Made by a program: the position numbers and the translations under genes
Origin: an uncultured Paludibaculum sp.
Lineage (GTDB): Bacteria > Acidobacteriota > Terriglobia > Bryobacterales > Bryobacteraceae
Assembly (NCBI RefSeq): GCF_963665245.1
Contig: NZ_OY762267.1
Coordinates: 1,550,001 to 1,614,000 of the forward strand
DNA: 64,000 nucleotides
Direction: 5' to 3'
Notes under the pieces: generated by a model
Database searches by the model: none
What the model was told of the DNA's origin: nothing
What the model saw: only the letters and a program-made list of their open reading frames with translations
Shown: piece by piece, positions 1 through 8,979 of the stretch
Layout of the letters: the number at the start of each line of letters is the position of its first letter
How positions within the stretch are numbered: position 1 is the stretch's first letter

Positions 1-500
1 TCTTGACGGAAGGGTTCCCGACCTACGGCGGCCTGGCCGGACGCGATCTCGACGCCATCGCAGTGGGCCTGCAGGAGATCCTGGAGCCCGACTATCTGGA
101 GTACCGCATCGCCTCAACCGGCTACCTGGGCCGCCACATCGCCGATCACGGCGTACCCATCGTCGAACCGCCCGGCGGCCATGCCATTTACATCGATGCC
201 GGCCGCATGCTGCCCCACATCCCCAGAAGCCAGTTCCCGGCGCAGTCACTGGCCGTCGAACTCTACAGGCATGCCGGAATTCGAGGAGTCGAGATCGGCT
301 CGGTCATGTTTGGCGAACACGCCCGGAACGAACTACTACGTCTGGCCATCCCGCGGCGCGTCTACACGCAGAGCCACATCGACTATGTGGTGGAAGCGAT
401 TCTCGAAGTCAATGAGCACAAACGTGATCTGCGTGGCTACGAGATTACGCAGCAGCCTGAGTTCCTCAGGCATTTCTCGTGCCGGTTCCGGCCGCTGTAG
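1..500 (+). CDS. tnaA: Tryptophanase, C-terminal part (cut by window start)
   Basis: PLP-dependent beta-eliminating lyase that splits tryptophan into indole, pyruvate and ammonia. About 165 residues of the C-terminal half are present. The opening GFPTYGGLAGRD block and the later FPAQSLAVELY and IPRRVYTQSHID blocks are typical of the tryptophanase/tyrosine phenol-lyase family. Two positions that separate the subfamilies favour tryptophanase: IRGVEIGS has Ile where tyrosine phenol-lyase has Arg, and the end reads LRHF with His rather than Phe. GLAGRD and VPIVEP look more like tyrosine phenol-lyase, so the other activity cannot be fully excluded. Its stop codon abuts the stop codon of the convergent VOC gene, leaving no room for a terminator between them. 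Confidence 0.85.
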   Translation, partial: LTEGFPTYGGLAGRDLDAIAVGLQEILEPDYLEYRIASTGYLGRHIADHGVPIVEPPGGHAIYIDAGRMLPHIPRSQFPAQSLAVELYRHAGIRGVEIGSVMFGEHARNELLRLAIPRRVYTQSHIDYVVEAILEVNEHKRDLRGYEITQQPEFLRHFSCRFRPL

Positions 501-1433
501 CTACGGCTGTCCCACCGGCGGTGGCGCTTTCGATGACGGAGTGGGTTTGCCGTCGATGGTGTTGGGTTCCATGAGCTCGACACGCGTGCCGTCGGGGTCG
601 TAGAGGTTCAACTGGCGCTTACGGTTGATGCCGGTGCGGATCTCCATGGGCCTCGCATAGGCGGTCTTGCCGGGCATGAGCTCAAGCGCCGCCTTGGCCT
701 TTTCAATGTCCGGAACAAACAGGCACAGGTGGTGCGCGGTACCGCGCTTGGTAGGCTCGGCGATGGGACCGCTGTAGAGCATGAACTCAACATAGTCGTC
801 CCCATCGGGCACTTTGGCGTTCACCCAACTGAGCAGTTTCTCATTGCTGCTGCCGCGCCAGATCTCTTCGAAGCCCAGGACGCGGCCGTAGAAGTCCATT
901 GCCTTGTCCAGCGAGCCTACGAGGATGCCGACGTGCGCGGCACGGTCGGAGATGCGGTTGGCAGGCAGCGACTTGCCCCGCGCCTTCGAACTGGCACTGT
1001 CCGATTCGTACTGGACGATCTCCACGGAGTGGCCGTCAGGATCCTGGATCATGAAATTCGAATTGCCCGTGCGGCCTTTCGGCGTACGTTCGGGCACTTT
1101 CACTCCCTTGGAAGCAAGATAGGCACGCATGGCCTCGGCGTTGTCCACTTGCAGAGCGATGTGATTGAGCCGGTCTGTATTCGGTGCGCGTTCCGGAAAG
1201 AGCTCAATGTACTGGCGTTCGTTGATCTTGAAGAACGTCAGAGAGAGCGAGCCGTCCGGCTGAGTCAACCAGAATGCCTCGTCATAGCCGAGCAACCCGT
1301 GATAGAAGGCACGTGATGCCTCCACGTCCTTGGCGTAGACAGCGATGTGGGCGACGCCGGTGATCTTGGGCCGTTTCACTTCCTGGCCGGAGACCACCGC
1401 GGCGAGCAGCGCGAGAAACAACGCGGATTTCAT
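501..1433 (-). CDS. Secreted double-domain VOC (glyoxalase/bleomycin-resistance fold) protein
   Basis: 310 residues. A short signal peptide (MKSALFLALLAAVVSGQ) is followed by two VOC modules, one from about residue 25 (GVAHIAVYAKDVEASRAFY) and one from about residue 165 (RAAHVGILVGSLDKAMDFY). Each carries the usual beta-alpha-beta-beta-beta signature with His and Glu candidates for a metal site (HIAVY/IELF and HVGIL/VEFM). VOC proteins include glyoxalases, ring-cleaving dioxygenases and antibiotic-binding proteins; the substrate cannot be told here. A GGAGG sits very close upstream of the ATG. Export of such a protein is a common acidobacterial variant but its role is unknown to me. Confidence 0.8.
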   Translation of the reverse strand: MKSALFLALLAAVVSGQEVKRPKITGVAHIAVYAKDVEASRAFYHGLLGYDEAFWLTQPDGSLSLTFFKINERQYIELFPERAPNTDRLNHIALQVDNAEAMRAYLASKGVKVPERTPKGRTGNSNFMIQDPDGHSVEIVQYESDSASSKARGKSLPANRISDRAAHVGILVGSLDKAMDFYGRVLGFEEIWRGSSNEKLLSWVNAKVPDGDDYVEFMLYSGPIAEPTKRGTAHHLCLFVPDIEKAKAALELMPGKTAYARPMEIRTGINRKRQLNLYDPDGTRVELMEPNTIDGKPTPSSKAPPPVGQP

Positions 1434-1520
1434 GGCCTCCGCATCATATCGCGACTGGCAACCTGAGACAGGAGTCGCACTGCGGATGGCGCGGCCACCG
1501 CCGGCCGAACATGACGCCCG

Positions 1521-4166
1521 TCACTCATGCCGCAGCGCAATCAGAGGATCCATCCGCATGGCCCGCCGCGCCGGCACATAACAGGCCACCATCGCAATGA
1601 CCGCCAGCGCCAGCGCCACCCCCGCAAAGGTGGCCGGGTCCACCGCGCTGACACCGTACAGCAGCTTCGTCATGAATCGCGTGAGCAGCAACGAAGCCGC
1701 ACTCCCAATCACGATCCCGGCCGCCGCGATCCGCCCACCCTGGGCAAATACCAGTTGCAGCACGGACGCGCGTCCGGCGCCCAACGCCAACCGGATCCCG
1801 ATCTCCTTTGCCCGCTGCGCCACTGAGTACGACACCACCCCATAGATGCCGATTGCCGCCAGCAGCAGCGCCAACCCGCTAAACAGCGCCAACAAAGTCA
1901 AAGTCACGCGGCTCGTGGAAACGGAGGCGTTCACCACTTCCTCCATCGTGGCGACCCCAAATACCGGCTGGTCCTTGTCGATGGAAGCCACCGCGCCGCG
2001 AATCGCCGCAACCAGTGCCGCCGGCTCCTGCTTTGTCTTCACTAGAAGTGTCATCGCATCGCTGGGATTCTGCCGGAACGGCAGATACACTTCCAGCCTC
2101 GATGGATTCGCCAGCCCATACAACCGGGTGTCGGCCACCACGCCGACAATCGTGACCCAGTTCTGGACACGGCCCGGCCTGGGGCGGCCGAAGGCGAACC
2201 GCCTCCCAATCGGGTCCACTCCGGGGTAAAGCCGTTCCGCGACACTCGCATTCACCATCGCCACACGTTGAGCATTCTCCCGGTCCTGGTCAGCGAAACC
2301 GCGGCCCCGCAGCAGGCGGATGCCGAGTGTCTTCACATAAGCGGGGCTGACGAGATGCATGTCCGGGTGGGGAAAGCTGCCGAACTCCGGCACGGGCATT
2401 CCTTCGACGGTGATATCCGTGCGCCAATGGTCCCCCGTGAGAGGAACCGACGTCCCCAGCGCGGCCGATTCCACTCCAGGCAGTTCGCCGACACGGTCGA
2501 CCACCTGTTGCCAGAAGGCGATCAGAGCGGGGTCCTTCTGGTACCGCTCCGTGCGCAGATTGATCTCGAGCTTAACAACATGCTCTCCACGGAACCCGGA
2601 ATCCACCGAAAGCAGCCGGTAGAGGCTCTTCATCATCAGGCCCGCACCGATCAACAAGACCAAGGCCAACGCTACCTCACTGGCCGCCAAAAGACCGCGC
2701 CACCGGTTCCGTCCGCCGGACCCCGTCGTCTTGCCACCTTCTTTCAACTCCGATTGGACATCGCCCCTGGTCGAACTCAACGCCGGAGCCAGTCCGAACA
2801 CAAACATTGAAAGCACGACCAGGCCCAAAGAGAATAGAAGCACCGCTCCATTCATCTCCACGTTGGCACCGTCCAAGGTCTCCGACGGAATCAGCCGCGC
2901 GATCGCGGGAATCAAGGCTATTGCCAGGCCGACGCCTGCCAGCCCACCGAGCACGGCCACCAGAGCGCTCTCCGTCAGCATCTGGCGCACAATCCGGCCA
3001 CTACTGGCGCCGATGGCGATCCGCAAGGCCATCTCCCGTGCCCGCACCGCTCCCCGCATCAGGAACAGGTTCGCCACATTCGCGCAGGCCACCAACAACA
3101 CAAAGAGTGCCGCACCGAGCAGCAGCAGCATTGAAGACCGCGCGTCTCCGGAAAACCGCTCGCGCAACGGCTGCAGCCGGACCCCGAACTGCGCATTTAC
3201 CTCCGGATACGCGCGCTCCAACCGCGCGGCCAACCCCGTCATCTCCGCCCGCGCCTGCACTGGGCTCACACCATCGGCCAGCCGGCCCACAACCACCATC
3301 TCACCGCGCTCGCCCCGTTCCGTTACGCTGCCGTTGTTGGTTGCCCAGACGCCCGTCGGCTCCAACACATCGCAGGTCTCCGGCCAGCGGAACTCGGGCG
3401 GCAGGACGCCGATGATCGTATAGGCCCGGCTATCGAGACGGACGGTGCGGCCCACGGCGGCCAGGTCCGCGCCAAAATGCGATTGCCACAACGAGTAGCT
3501 CAGCAGAAGGACCGGCGCCGTCCCCGCCTTCTCCTCTTCGGGCCTGAAATCTCTTCCGGCCAAGGGGTGGACACCCATCATGGAAAGAAAGTTGGTGGAA
3601 ACCGCCAGCCCGGAGATGTTCTCCGGTTGGCTGCTGCCACTCATGTTGAAGTGGACTCCGGCGACCTGTGACATTTCAGCGAAGCTGCGACTTTGTGCAC
3701 GCCAGTCCTGGAAGTTCGGATACGAGACACTCACATCGCCGACGCGCGGAGTGGTCTCGTTCATCACGATCAGACGGGCCGGGTCGCGGAACGGCAGGGG
3801 ACGCAGCACTACGCCGTAAACCACGGAAAAGATCGAAGTGTTTGCCCCAATGCCCAAGGCGAGGGTGAACAACGCCGCGGCCGTGAAGCCGGGTGATCTC
3901 CGCAGGGTCCGCCAGCCATAGCGCAGATCCTGGCCCAAGGTCTCCACCAGCGCGACGCCGCGTGCGTCCCGGCACTCCTCGCGCACCTGTTCCCACCCGC
4001 CGAACTCCATCCGCACGCGCCGCAGCGCCGCATCGCGCTCCATGCCCGACTGGAGGTACTTCTCCAACTGCCGGTCCATGTGAAAACGCAGCTCGTCATC
4101 CATCTCGGATTCAACAGTCTTCCGGCGGAAGAGCGAGAGAAATCGAAGGCGCAGATCAGCCCACAT
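1521..4166 (-). CDS. MacB/FtsX-type orphan ABC permease (ADOP family)
   Basis: 881 residues, full length for the acidobacterial duplicated orphan permease family. The N-terminal 70 residues are the cytoplasmic permease prefix domain (EMDDELRFHMDR, DAALRRVRMEFGG). Then come two repeats, each with a membrane helix (SPGFTAAALFTLALGIGANT), a large MacB-like periplasmic domain and three FtsX helices. The first FtsX unit includes LLVACANVANLFLMR with the following REMALRIAIGA segment, and the second includes GIYGVVSYSVAQRAKEIGIRLALGAG. The protein ends PLIALRHE, as usual. AGGAGG lies 5 bases before the ATG, and the gene starts 9 bases after the PadR stop, so the two form an operon. No ABC ATPase gene is adjacent. 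The transported substrate is unknown. Confidence 0.9.
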   Translation of the reverse strand: MWADLRLRFLSLFRRKTVESEMDDELRFHMDRQLEKYLQSGMERDAALRRVRMEFGGWEQVREECRDARGVALVETLGQDLRYGWRTLRRSPGFTAAALFTLALGIGANTSIFSVVYGVVLRPLPFRDPARLIVMNETTPRVGDVSVSYPNFQDWRAQSRSFAEMSQVAGVHFNMSGSSQPENISGLAVSTNFLSMMGVHPLAGRDFRPEEEKAGTAPVLLLSYSLWQSHFGADLAAVGRTVRLDSRAYTIIGVLPPEFRWPETCDVLEPTGVWATNNGSVTERGERGEMVVVGRLADGVSPVQARAEMTGLAARLERAYPEVNAQFGVRLQPLRERFSGDARSSMLLLLGAALFVLLVACANVANLFLMRGAVRAREMALRIAIGASSGRIVRQMLTESALVAVLGGLAGVGLAIALIPAIARLIPSETLDGANVEMNGAVLLFSLGLVVLSMFVFGLAPALSSTRGDVQSELKEGGKTTGSGGRNRWRGLLAASEVALALVLLIGAGLMMKSLYRLLSVDSGFRGEHVVKLEINLRTERYQKDPALIAFWQQVVDRVGELPGVESAALGTSVPLTGDHWRTDITVEGMPVPEFGSFPHPDMHLVSPAYVKTLGIRLLRGRGFADQDRENAQRVAMVNASVAERLYPGVDPIGRRFAFGRPRPGRVQNWVTIVGVVADTRLYGLANPSRLEVYLPFRQNPSDAMTLLVKTKQEPAALVAAIRGAVASIDKDQPVFGVATMEEVVNASVSTSRVTLTLLALFSGLALLLAAIGIYGVVSYSVAQRAKEIGIRLALGAGRASVLQLVFAQGGRIAAAGIVIGSAASLLLTRFMTKLLYGVSAVDPATFAGVALALAVIAMVACYVPARRAMRMDPLIALRHE

Positions 4167-4175
4167 GACAACCTC

Positions 4176-4505
4176 CTAAGCCGGACCAAGGACCTGAGCT
4201 ACCGCCGCCGTCATCCGCTGCCACGAGTCCGTTTCCGCCGCCAATTGCTGCCGCCCGCTCTTGGTGAGTTCGTAATATTTGGCCTTCCGGTTGTTGTCCG
4301 AAGTGCCCCAACGCGCCTTAATCCACCCGCGCCGCTCCAACCGGTGCAGCGCCGGATACAACGACCCCTGCTGGATCCGCAGCACGTCGCTGGACATCTG
4401 CTGCACCCGCTCCGAGATGCCCCAGCCATGCTGCGGCTCCAACTCCAGAGTCCGGAGGATCAGCAGGTCCAGAGTGCCCTGCGGCAGGTCAATCCGATCG
4501 TTCAT
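4176..4505 (-). CDS. PadR family transcriptional regulator
   Basis: 109 residues starting at MNDRIDLPQGTLDLLIL, preceded by AGGGAGA at good spacing. A longer reading frame reaches further upstream but crosses the promoter dyad. The winged-helix core is typical of short PadR proteins: TLDLLILRTL, HGWGISERVQQMS, GSLYPALHRLERRGWI, then TSDNNRKAKYYELTKSGRQQL. PadR proteins are usually repressors that also bind their own promoter and release DNA on binding a small ligand. The permease gene follows at once, so permease and regulator are expected to be co-regulated. Confidence 0.92.
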   Translation of the reverse strand: MNDRIDLPQGTLDLLILRTLELEPQHGWGISERVQQMSSDVLRIQQGSLYPALHRLERRGWIKARWGTSDNNRKAKYYELTKSGRQQLAAETDSWQRMTAAVAQVLGPA

Positions 4506-4521
4506 GGGTTCTCCCTTTCCA

Positions 4522-4557
4522 CTTCTACAGGAAACATACCAGACATACCTGTAGAAG
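4522..4557. promoter_or_regulatory. Candidate PadR operator: perfect inverted repeat before padR
   Basis: CTTCTACAGG (4522-4531) and CCTGTAGAAG (4548-4557) form a perfect 10-base dyad with a 16-base spacer, 17 bases upstream of the padR start. On the minus strand TATGTT inside the spacer could serve as a -10 element, with TTGCGC 18 bases further upstream as a weak -35. A bound dimer would then block RNA polymerase. The operator role is inferred from position and symmetry. Confidence 0.65.
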
Positions 4558-4612
4558 CGCAAGAGGAAAGCCCGAGAGTTGACTGAGTGAATGCCCGCCT
4601 GCAGGACGCTCG

Positions 4613-5215
4613 CTAGGCGCCGGGCTTCACCTTACGCCGTGCGCTTTCGCAGAGCTTCCGGGCGTGGCAGCCCTCCAGATGGTCGTTGACCAGCCCCATG
4701 GCCTGCATGAACGCATACACCGTCGTGGGCCCAACGAAGCTCCAGCCGCGCTTCTTGAGATCCTTCGACATGGCGATGGATTCGGGCGAGGTGGGGAGGA
4801 TCGTCTCCGGCACACGGCGCCTGGGCTCATATTTCCAGACGTAAGCAGCGATGGAGCCGAACTCATCGACAAGTTCGCACGCGCGGGCAGCGTTGTTGAT
4901 GGTGGACTCAATCTTGCCGCGATGGCGGACGATGCCCGCATCGGCCAGCAGTCGCTCGACGTCGGAGGGCCCGAAGCGCGCCACCTTGCGGAAATCGAAG
5001 CAGGCGAAGCCCTTGCGGAAGGCCTCGCGCTTGCGCAGGATGGTGAGCCAGCTCAGGCCGGACTGAAAGCCTTCGAGGCAGAGTTTCTCAAAGAGCCGGT
5101 GATCGTCGAACATGGGCATGCCCCACTCGTCGTCGTGATAGGCGACGTATTCCGGCGTGGAGCCGCACCACCAGCAGCGGTGTTTCTTGTCTTCTCCGAG
5201 AGTGAGTCCAGGCAC
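4613..5215 (-). CDS. tag: DNA-3-methyladenine glycosylase I
   Basis: 200 residues. Tag removes 3-methyladenine from alkylated DNA and starts base excision repair. The family pattern is clear: CWWCGSTPEYVAYHDDEWG near the N-terminus, FEKLCLEGFQSGLSWLTIL, then GWSFVGPTTVYAFMQAMG and NDHLEGCHAR at the C-terminus. The N-terminal Cys and His, with the C-terminal His and Cys, correspond to the zinc snap of the Escherichia coli enzyme. The only plausible start is GTG at 5215, with no obvious ribosome binding site. It begins 24 bases after the stop of the upstream permease, so it may be the last gene of that transcript. Confidence 0.93.
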   Translation of the reverse strand: MPGLTLGEDKKHRCWWCGSTPEYVAYHDDEWGMPMFDDHRLFEKLCLEGFQSGLSWLTILRKREAFRKGFACFDFRKVARFGPSDVERLLADAGIVRHRGKIESTINNAARACELVDEFGSIAAYVWKYEPRRRVPETILPTSPESIAMSKDLKKRGWSFVGPTTVYAFMQAMGLVNDHLEGCHARKLCESARRKVKPGA

Positions 5216-5239
5216 TATTTCAAACTAACACTGCGTGGC

Positions 5240-7915
5240 TCAATCGGCCCTGAGTGCGACCACCGGATCGATGCGGGCCGCCCGCCGGGAGGGCAGGTAG
5301 CCGGCCAGAGCCGAGACGGCCAGCAGGAGACCGATGATGGCGCCGTAAGTGGCGGCGTCGGCCGGCCGCACTTCGTAGAGCAGAGTGGCGAAGAGGCGAG
5401 TGAGGATGAGGGCTCCGGTGACGCCCACCAGAAGCCCCCCCGCGGTGAGGGCCAGGGCTTCGCGCAGGACGTTCCATTGCACATGGGCAGGCTGCGCGCC
5501 CAGAGCCATGCGGATTCCAATCTCGATGCCTCGTTGGGAAACGCCATACGAAATGACTCCGTAGATACCCAGGGAAGCGAGGATGAGGGCCAGGCCGGCA
5601 AAGGCGCCCAGCAGGAGCAGCAGGAACCGGCGCGGTGAGGCTGCGCGGGCCACCAGGTCGTCCATCAGGCGGAACTCACCCAGTGGCTGGGTGGAGTCCA
5701 CTGACCAGACAGCCTGGCGTATGGCCGCAGAGGCAGCGGTTGGAGGCAGCAAGGTGCGCACCACCACATCCAGCGAAGTGATCGACCGCTGACTTGAGAC
5801 AAGGTAGAACTCTCCGCCTGCCTCTTCTTCCAGCGAAGTGTGGCGGACATCCTTGACGATGCCTACGACGCGCGTGCCCGTTGGGGGGCCCATGGCGATC
5901 ATTTGCCCCACCGCGTCGCCCTTACCGAAGAGCGTGCGCGCCAGAGTTTGATTCAGGATGATGACCGGCTCGCGGCCTCGAATGTCACCGCCATTGAACA
6001 GGCGGCCTGCGATCAAGGGGATCCGCATCGCCTCGAAGTACCCGGGGCTGACCATGCGGACAAAACCGCCGGGCATCTCACCGGGGCCGTAGCTTCTGCC
6101 CAGGGCACCGAGGTTCCAACTGCGATCCCGGTCGAACGGCAGCGCATCTGTGAGGCCGATTGCGTCGATGCCAGGCGCCGCGGCGATTTTCTCCCGGACG
6201 CTGAGAAAGAAAGCGTCAAGCTTTTCCGGCGCGGGATAACGCCCTCCCGGATCCACACGCACCACGATGACATGCTCCGACTGGAACCCGCGATCCGCTT
6301 CCATGAGTTTGATGAAGCTCCGCATGAGAAGACCTGCTCCGATGAGGAGCACGGAAGCCAACGCCACTTCGGTCGCGACCAGCCCCTTGCGAGTCCACTG
6401 GCGATTGCTCCCATCAGTCCCACGGCCCGCCTGTTTCAGGGTTTCGAAGAGCGAGCCGTTAAACAGGCTGAGCGCCGGCGCGAGGCCGAACAGTACACCG
6501 GATAACACTCCAACCACGGCACTGAAGAGTAGAGCCCAAAGGTTCACTTCCACCTGGCTCAGCAGGGGAATACGGCTTCCCTGCAGGCGGGCAATCATGG
6601 CGGTCGCGCCGACAGCCAGCGGCACGCTCAATAGAATACCGGCGGCCGAGAGCAGCAGGCTCTCCGTCAGCAATTGGCGGACGACACGCAGCCGGCCGGC
6701 CCCCAGAGCTACTCGCACCGACATCTCTCGCTGGCGGGACATGGTGCGGGCCAACATCAGGTTGGCGAGGTTTACGCACATGAGGAGGAGCAGCAGCCCA
6801 ACGGCAGCAGACATAACGGCGAGCGGCCGCCGGACCTGTCCGGAGACATGCTCCTTCAGGGACATGAGCGAGCCCTGGTAGGTCGAGCCCCGCTCGGGAT
6901 GCAGCTGCTTGATCGTCTTTGTGGCTTGGTCGATCTCGGCTTGCGCGGCCGCGAGGGACACCCCCGGCTTCAACCGCCCGACAACCGCCAGGACATTGCC
7001 GTAGTTCCGATCGATGGTGTCGTTCATGGGAAACGGCTCCCACATGTCTACCTTCGATCCTGGGGTAAATGTGGAAGCAAAGTCGAACCAGGCCGGCATA
7101 ACCCCCGCTACGACAACGGGCGCGTCGTTGATCGAGACCGTGGTGCCGATCACCGCTGGATTGGCCGCGAACAGCCGTCGCCACAAACCATCGCTCAGGA
7201 TCACCGCCTTGCGGCCGTTGGCGACGTACTCTTCTGGCGTGAAAAGCCGCCCCAGAGCAGGTTGAACACCAAGCGTTTCAAAGAAGCTGTCGGTCACGCC
7301 CAGGCCGTTCAGGCGCTCCGGAGTACCACCCGGGCGAGAGAAATTGTAGGTAAAGTAGCCGAAGAATGCGTTGTAACCCGCCAGCTTTTCGAATGAGGTG
7401 GTGGTTTCGCGCCAGGACATGAGCGTGCCGATGCGGCTGGTGATCGAACTGGGGTCTGACGCGTCCCGGCCTTTCCCGGCATTGGCGATCCAGACCAGGC
7501 GCTCCGGCTCGTGGAATGGCAACGGCCTGATCACCAGGGCATGCACGATGGTAAAAACCGTGGTGCTGGCCGCGATACCCAAGGCGAGGATCACCACGGC
7601 CACGGCCGTAAAGCCCACGTCACTCTTGAGCCGGCGCGCGGCGTACCGCAGGTCCTGCATCCAGCCGGCGAAGTACTCTCTGCGATCCATGCGGTGCTCC
7701 CTTTGTGTGCGCTGCTGCCGGCACATCCGGCGGAATTCCTTCAGGTCTCCGAACTGGCGGACGGCCTCAGCGCGGGCCTGATCGCGCGGCAATCCCTGCT
7801 GCATCAACAGGCTGGTCTTCTCTTCGAGGTGGAAGCGGAGCTCATCATCGACATCGGCCGCGGGATTGGCCCCGAAAAAACGCAGATACCTGCGCCACAT
7901 GGGCTCGTCGCGCAT
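5240..7915 (-). CDS. MacB/FtsX-type orphan ABC permease (ADOP family)
   Basis: 891 residues with the same architecture as its neighbour: prefix domain (DVDDELRFHLEEKTSLLMQ, AVRQFGDLKEFRR), a first helix (VGFTAAVAVVILALGIAAST), a MacB-like periplasmic domain, FtsX helices (LLLLMCVNLANLMLART), a second periplasmic domain and terminal helices (GIYGVISYGVSQRGIEIG). It ends DPVVALRAD. Its ATG overlaps the TGA of padR by one base (TGATG), which suggests translational coupling. The protein is clearly diverged from the 1521-4166 permease, so this is not a recent tandem duplication. Substrate unknown. Confidence 0.9.
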   Translation of the reverse strand: MRDEPMWRRYLRFFGANPAADVDDELRFHLEEKTSLLMQQGLPRDQARAEAVRQFGDLKEFRRMCRQQRTQREHRMDRREYFAGWMQDLRYAARRLKSDVGFTAVAVVILALGIAASTTVFTIVHALVIRPLPFHEPERLVWIANAGKGRDASDPSSITSRIGTLMSWRETTTSFEKLAGYNAFFGYFTYNFSRPGGTPERLNGLGVTDSFFETLGVQPALGRLFTPEEYVANGRKAVILSDGLWRRLFAANPAVIGTTVSINDAPVVVAGVMPAWFDFASTFTPGSKVDMWEPFPMNDTIDRNYGNVLAVVGRLKPGVSLAAAQAEIDQATKTIKQLHPERGSTYQGSLMSLKEHVSGQVRRPLAVMSAAVGLLLLLMCVNLANLMLARTMSRQREMSVRVALGAGRLRVVRQLLTESLLLSAAGILLSVPLAVGATAMIARLQGSRIPLLSQVEVNLWALLFSAVVGVLSGVLFGLAPALSLFNGSLFETLKQAGRGTDGSNRQWTRKGLVATEVALASVLLIGAGLLMRSFIKLMEADRGFQSEHVIVVRVDPGGRYPAPEKLDAFFLSVREKIAAAPGIDAIGLTDALPFDRDRSWNLGALGRSYGPGEMPGGFVRMVSPGYFEAMRIPLIAGRLFNGGDIRGREPVIILNQTLARTLFGKGDAVGQMIAMGPPTGTRVVGIVKDVRHTSLEEEAGGEFYLVSSQRSITSLDVVVRTLLPPTAASAAIRQAVWSVDSTQPLGEFRLMDDLVARAASPRRFLLLLLGAFAGLALILASLGIYGVISYGVSQRGIEIGIRMALGAQPAHVQWNVLREALALTAGGLLVGVTGALILTRLFATLLYEVRPADAATYGAIIGLLLAVSALAGYLPSRRAARIDPVVALRAD

Positions 7916-8271
7916 CAGTGGCCCACCGCCTGCACTCCGCGCGTCGCGCTCAGGATCTTGGCAATCGCGGCCGCGTAATGCTCCCAGGTGCGGGTTTCAC
8001 TGGCCAGGCGCTCGTGACCGGCTGGCGTCAGACGGTAGTACTTCGCGCGGCGGTTGTTCTCGGAGAGACCCCACTCGGCTTCGATCCAGCCTTTGTCCTC
8101 CATGCGGTAAAGAGCCGGATAGAGCGCACCCTCCTCGACCAGGATCGCTTCGTCGGTCTGCTGGCGGATCCACTGTGCGATGGCGTAGCCGTGCAACGCC
8201 CCCCAGCTCAATGTTTTCAAGATGATAACGTCCAGCGTGCCGCGGACCACGTCGAGCGACTGTTTCTGCAT
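7915..8271 (-). CDS. PadR family transcriptional regulator
   Basis: 118 residues. It has the PadR winged helix (RGTLDVIILKTL, HGYAIAQWIRQQTDEAI, EGALYPALYRMEDKGWI) and the LSENNRRAKYYRLT segment that forms the wing and the start of the dimerisation helix. It is the first gene of the operon with the 5240-7915 permease. The dyads directly upstream suggest that it represses its own promoter. Confidence 0.92.
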   Translation of the reverse strand: MQKQSLDVVRGTLDVIILKTLSWGALHGYAIAQWIRQQTDEAILVEEGALYPALYRMEDKGWIEAEWGLSENNRRAKYYRLTPAGHERLASETRTWEHYAAAIAKILSATRGVQAVGH

Positions 8272-8283
8272 GCTTCCCTTAAG

Positions 8284-8333
8284 AACCTAAGGGGAGTATG
8301 GTGTAGCGCTCCCTCAGGTTTCAAGGGGAGCGC
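8284..8333 (-). promoter_or_regulatory. Promoter with overlapping dyads before padR (8271)
   Basis: On the minus strand TTGAAA (8324-8319) and CATACT (8300-8295) are separated by 18 bases, a sigma-70-like pair. Overlapping them is an imperfect dyad made of AACCT/AGGTT (8284-8288, 8316-8320) and GGGAG/CTCCC (8292-8296, 8309-8313). A perfect 8-base repeat GCGCTCCC/GGGAGCGC lies at 8306-8313 and 8326-8333. The arrangement fits an autoregulated PadR promoter, but the exact operator is uncertain. Confidence 0.55.
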
Positions 8334-8353
8334 AAGTAAACTTATTTGGTGAG

Positions 8354-8767
8354 TTAGGCGACGCCGAGCTGTTTCATCATGGAGGCGGCGTCGCGTACGC
8401 CCCAGCGGGCGGCAATCTTGCCGTCGCGCAGGTGAAACCACTCCATCGCCACGAGAGTGTACGACTTGCCGGTCGGTTGGGTCCCGCGGAAGGGTTTGAC
8501 GAACGTCCCGCTCTCGGAGTACCGGACCGCGACAATGGAGCCTTCGGCGACGAGGTCCTCCACTTCCAGGTGGACTTGATAGGCTTCGTGCAATTCCCGC
8601 CAGATACTCGTCGCGACGCCCAGCCCGCCATTGCCTAAGATGCCCTGGATCGCCACATCCTCGGTACAGAGTCCCGCAATGGCTTCGAAGTCCCCACGGT
8701 TGAAGGCATTGATATACGCGTTCACCGTGGCTCTGTTCACTCGGGTACTCACTTCAACTGTCTCCAC
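8354..8767 (-). CDS. SnoaL-like (NTF2-fold) polyketide-cyclase/ester-cyclase type protein
   Basis: Up to 137 residues. The pattern ATVNAYINAFNRGDFEAIAGLCTEDV, then a central FxGTQPTGKSY turn and a closing EWFHLRDGKIAARWGVRDAAS strand pair, is typical of SnoaL-like NTF2 folds, which form small cone-shaped ligand-binding domains. Members isomerise or cyclise small molecules, or merely bind them. The longest reading starts with GTG at 8767; a GTG at 8752 with GGAG before it is an equal candidate. It stands alone, ending shortly before the padR promoter. Confidence 0.75.
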   Translation of the reverse strand: METVEVSTRVNRATVNAYINAFNRGDFEAIAGLCTEDVAIQGILGNGGLGVATSIWRELHEAYQVHLEVEDLVAEGSIVAVRYSESGTFVKPFRGTQPTGKSYTLVAMEWFHLRDGKIAARWGVRDAASMMKQLGVA

Positions 8768-8979
8768 GTTGTCATCTTACCCACTCGACGAACCGTTCCG
8801 GCGCGCCGCAATCGAAAGAGAAGCAGTCTTCAGCCGGAACAATTCCGCAGCCCTGGAACTGGCAGCGATGGCTCGGTTGGGCTTCTGGAATCAATGGCCT
8901 ACGCGATTGCGACATTCGTCTGGAACGCGCTGCTGGACGAGTCCAACCGCAGGCCGACTCAAACTACCGAAGCGCAGGA

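Noticed and set aside
4664..5638. Plus-strand frame of 324 codons
   Set aside because: Runs opposite to both tag and the end of a permease gene, which are clear genes.
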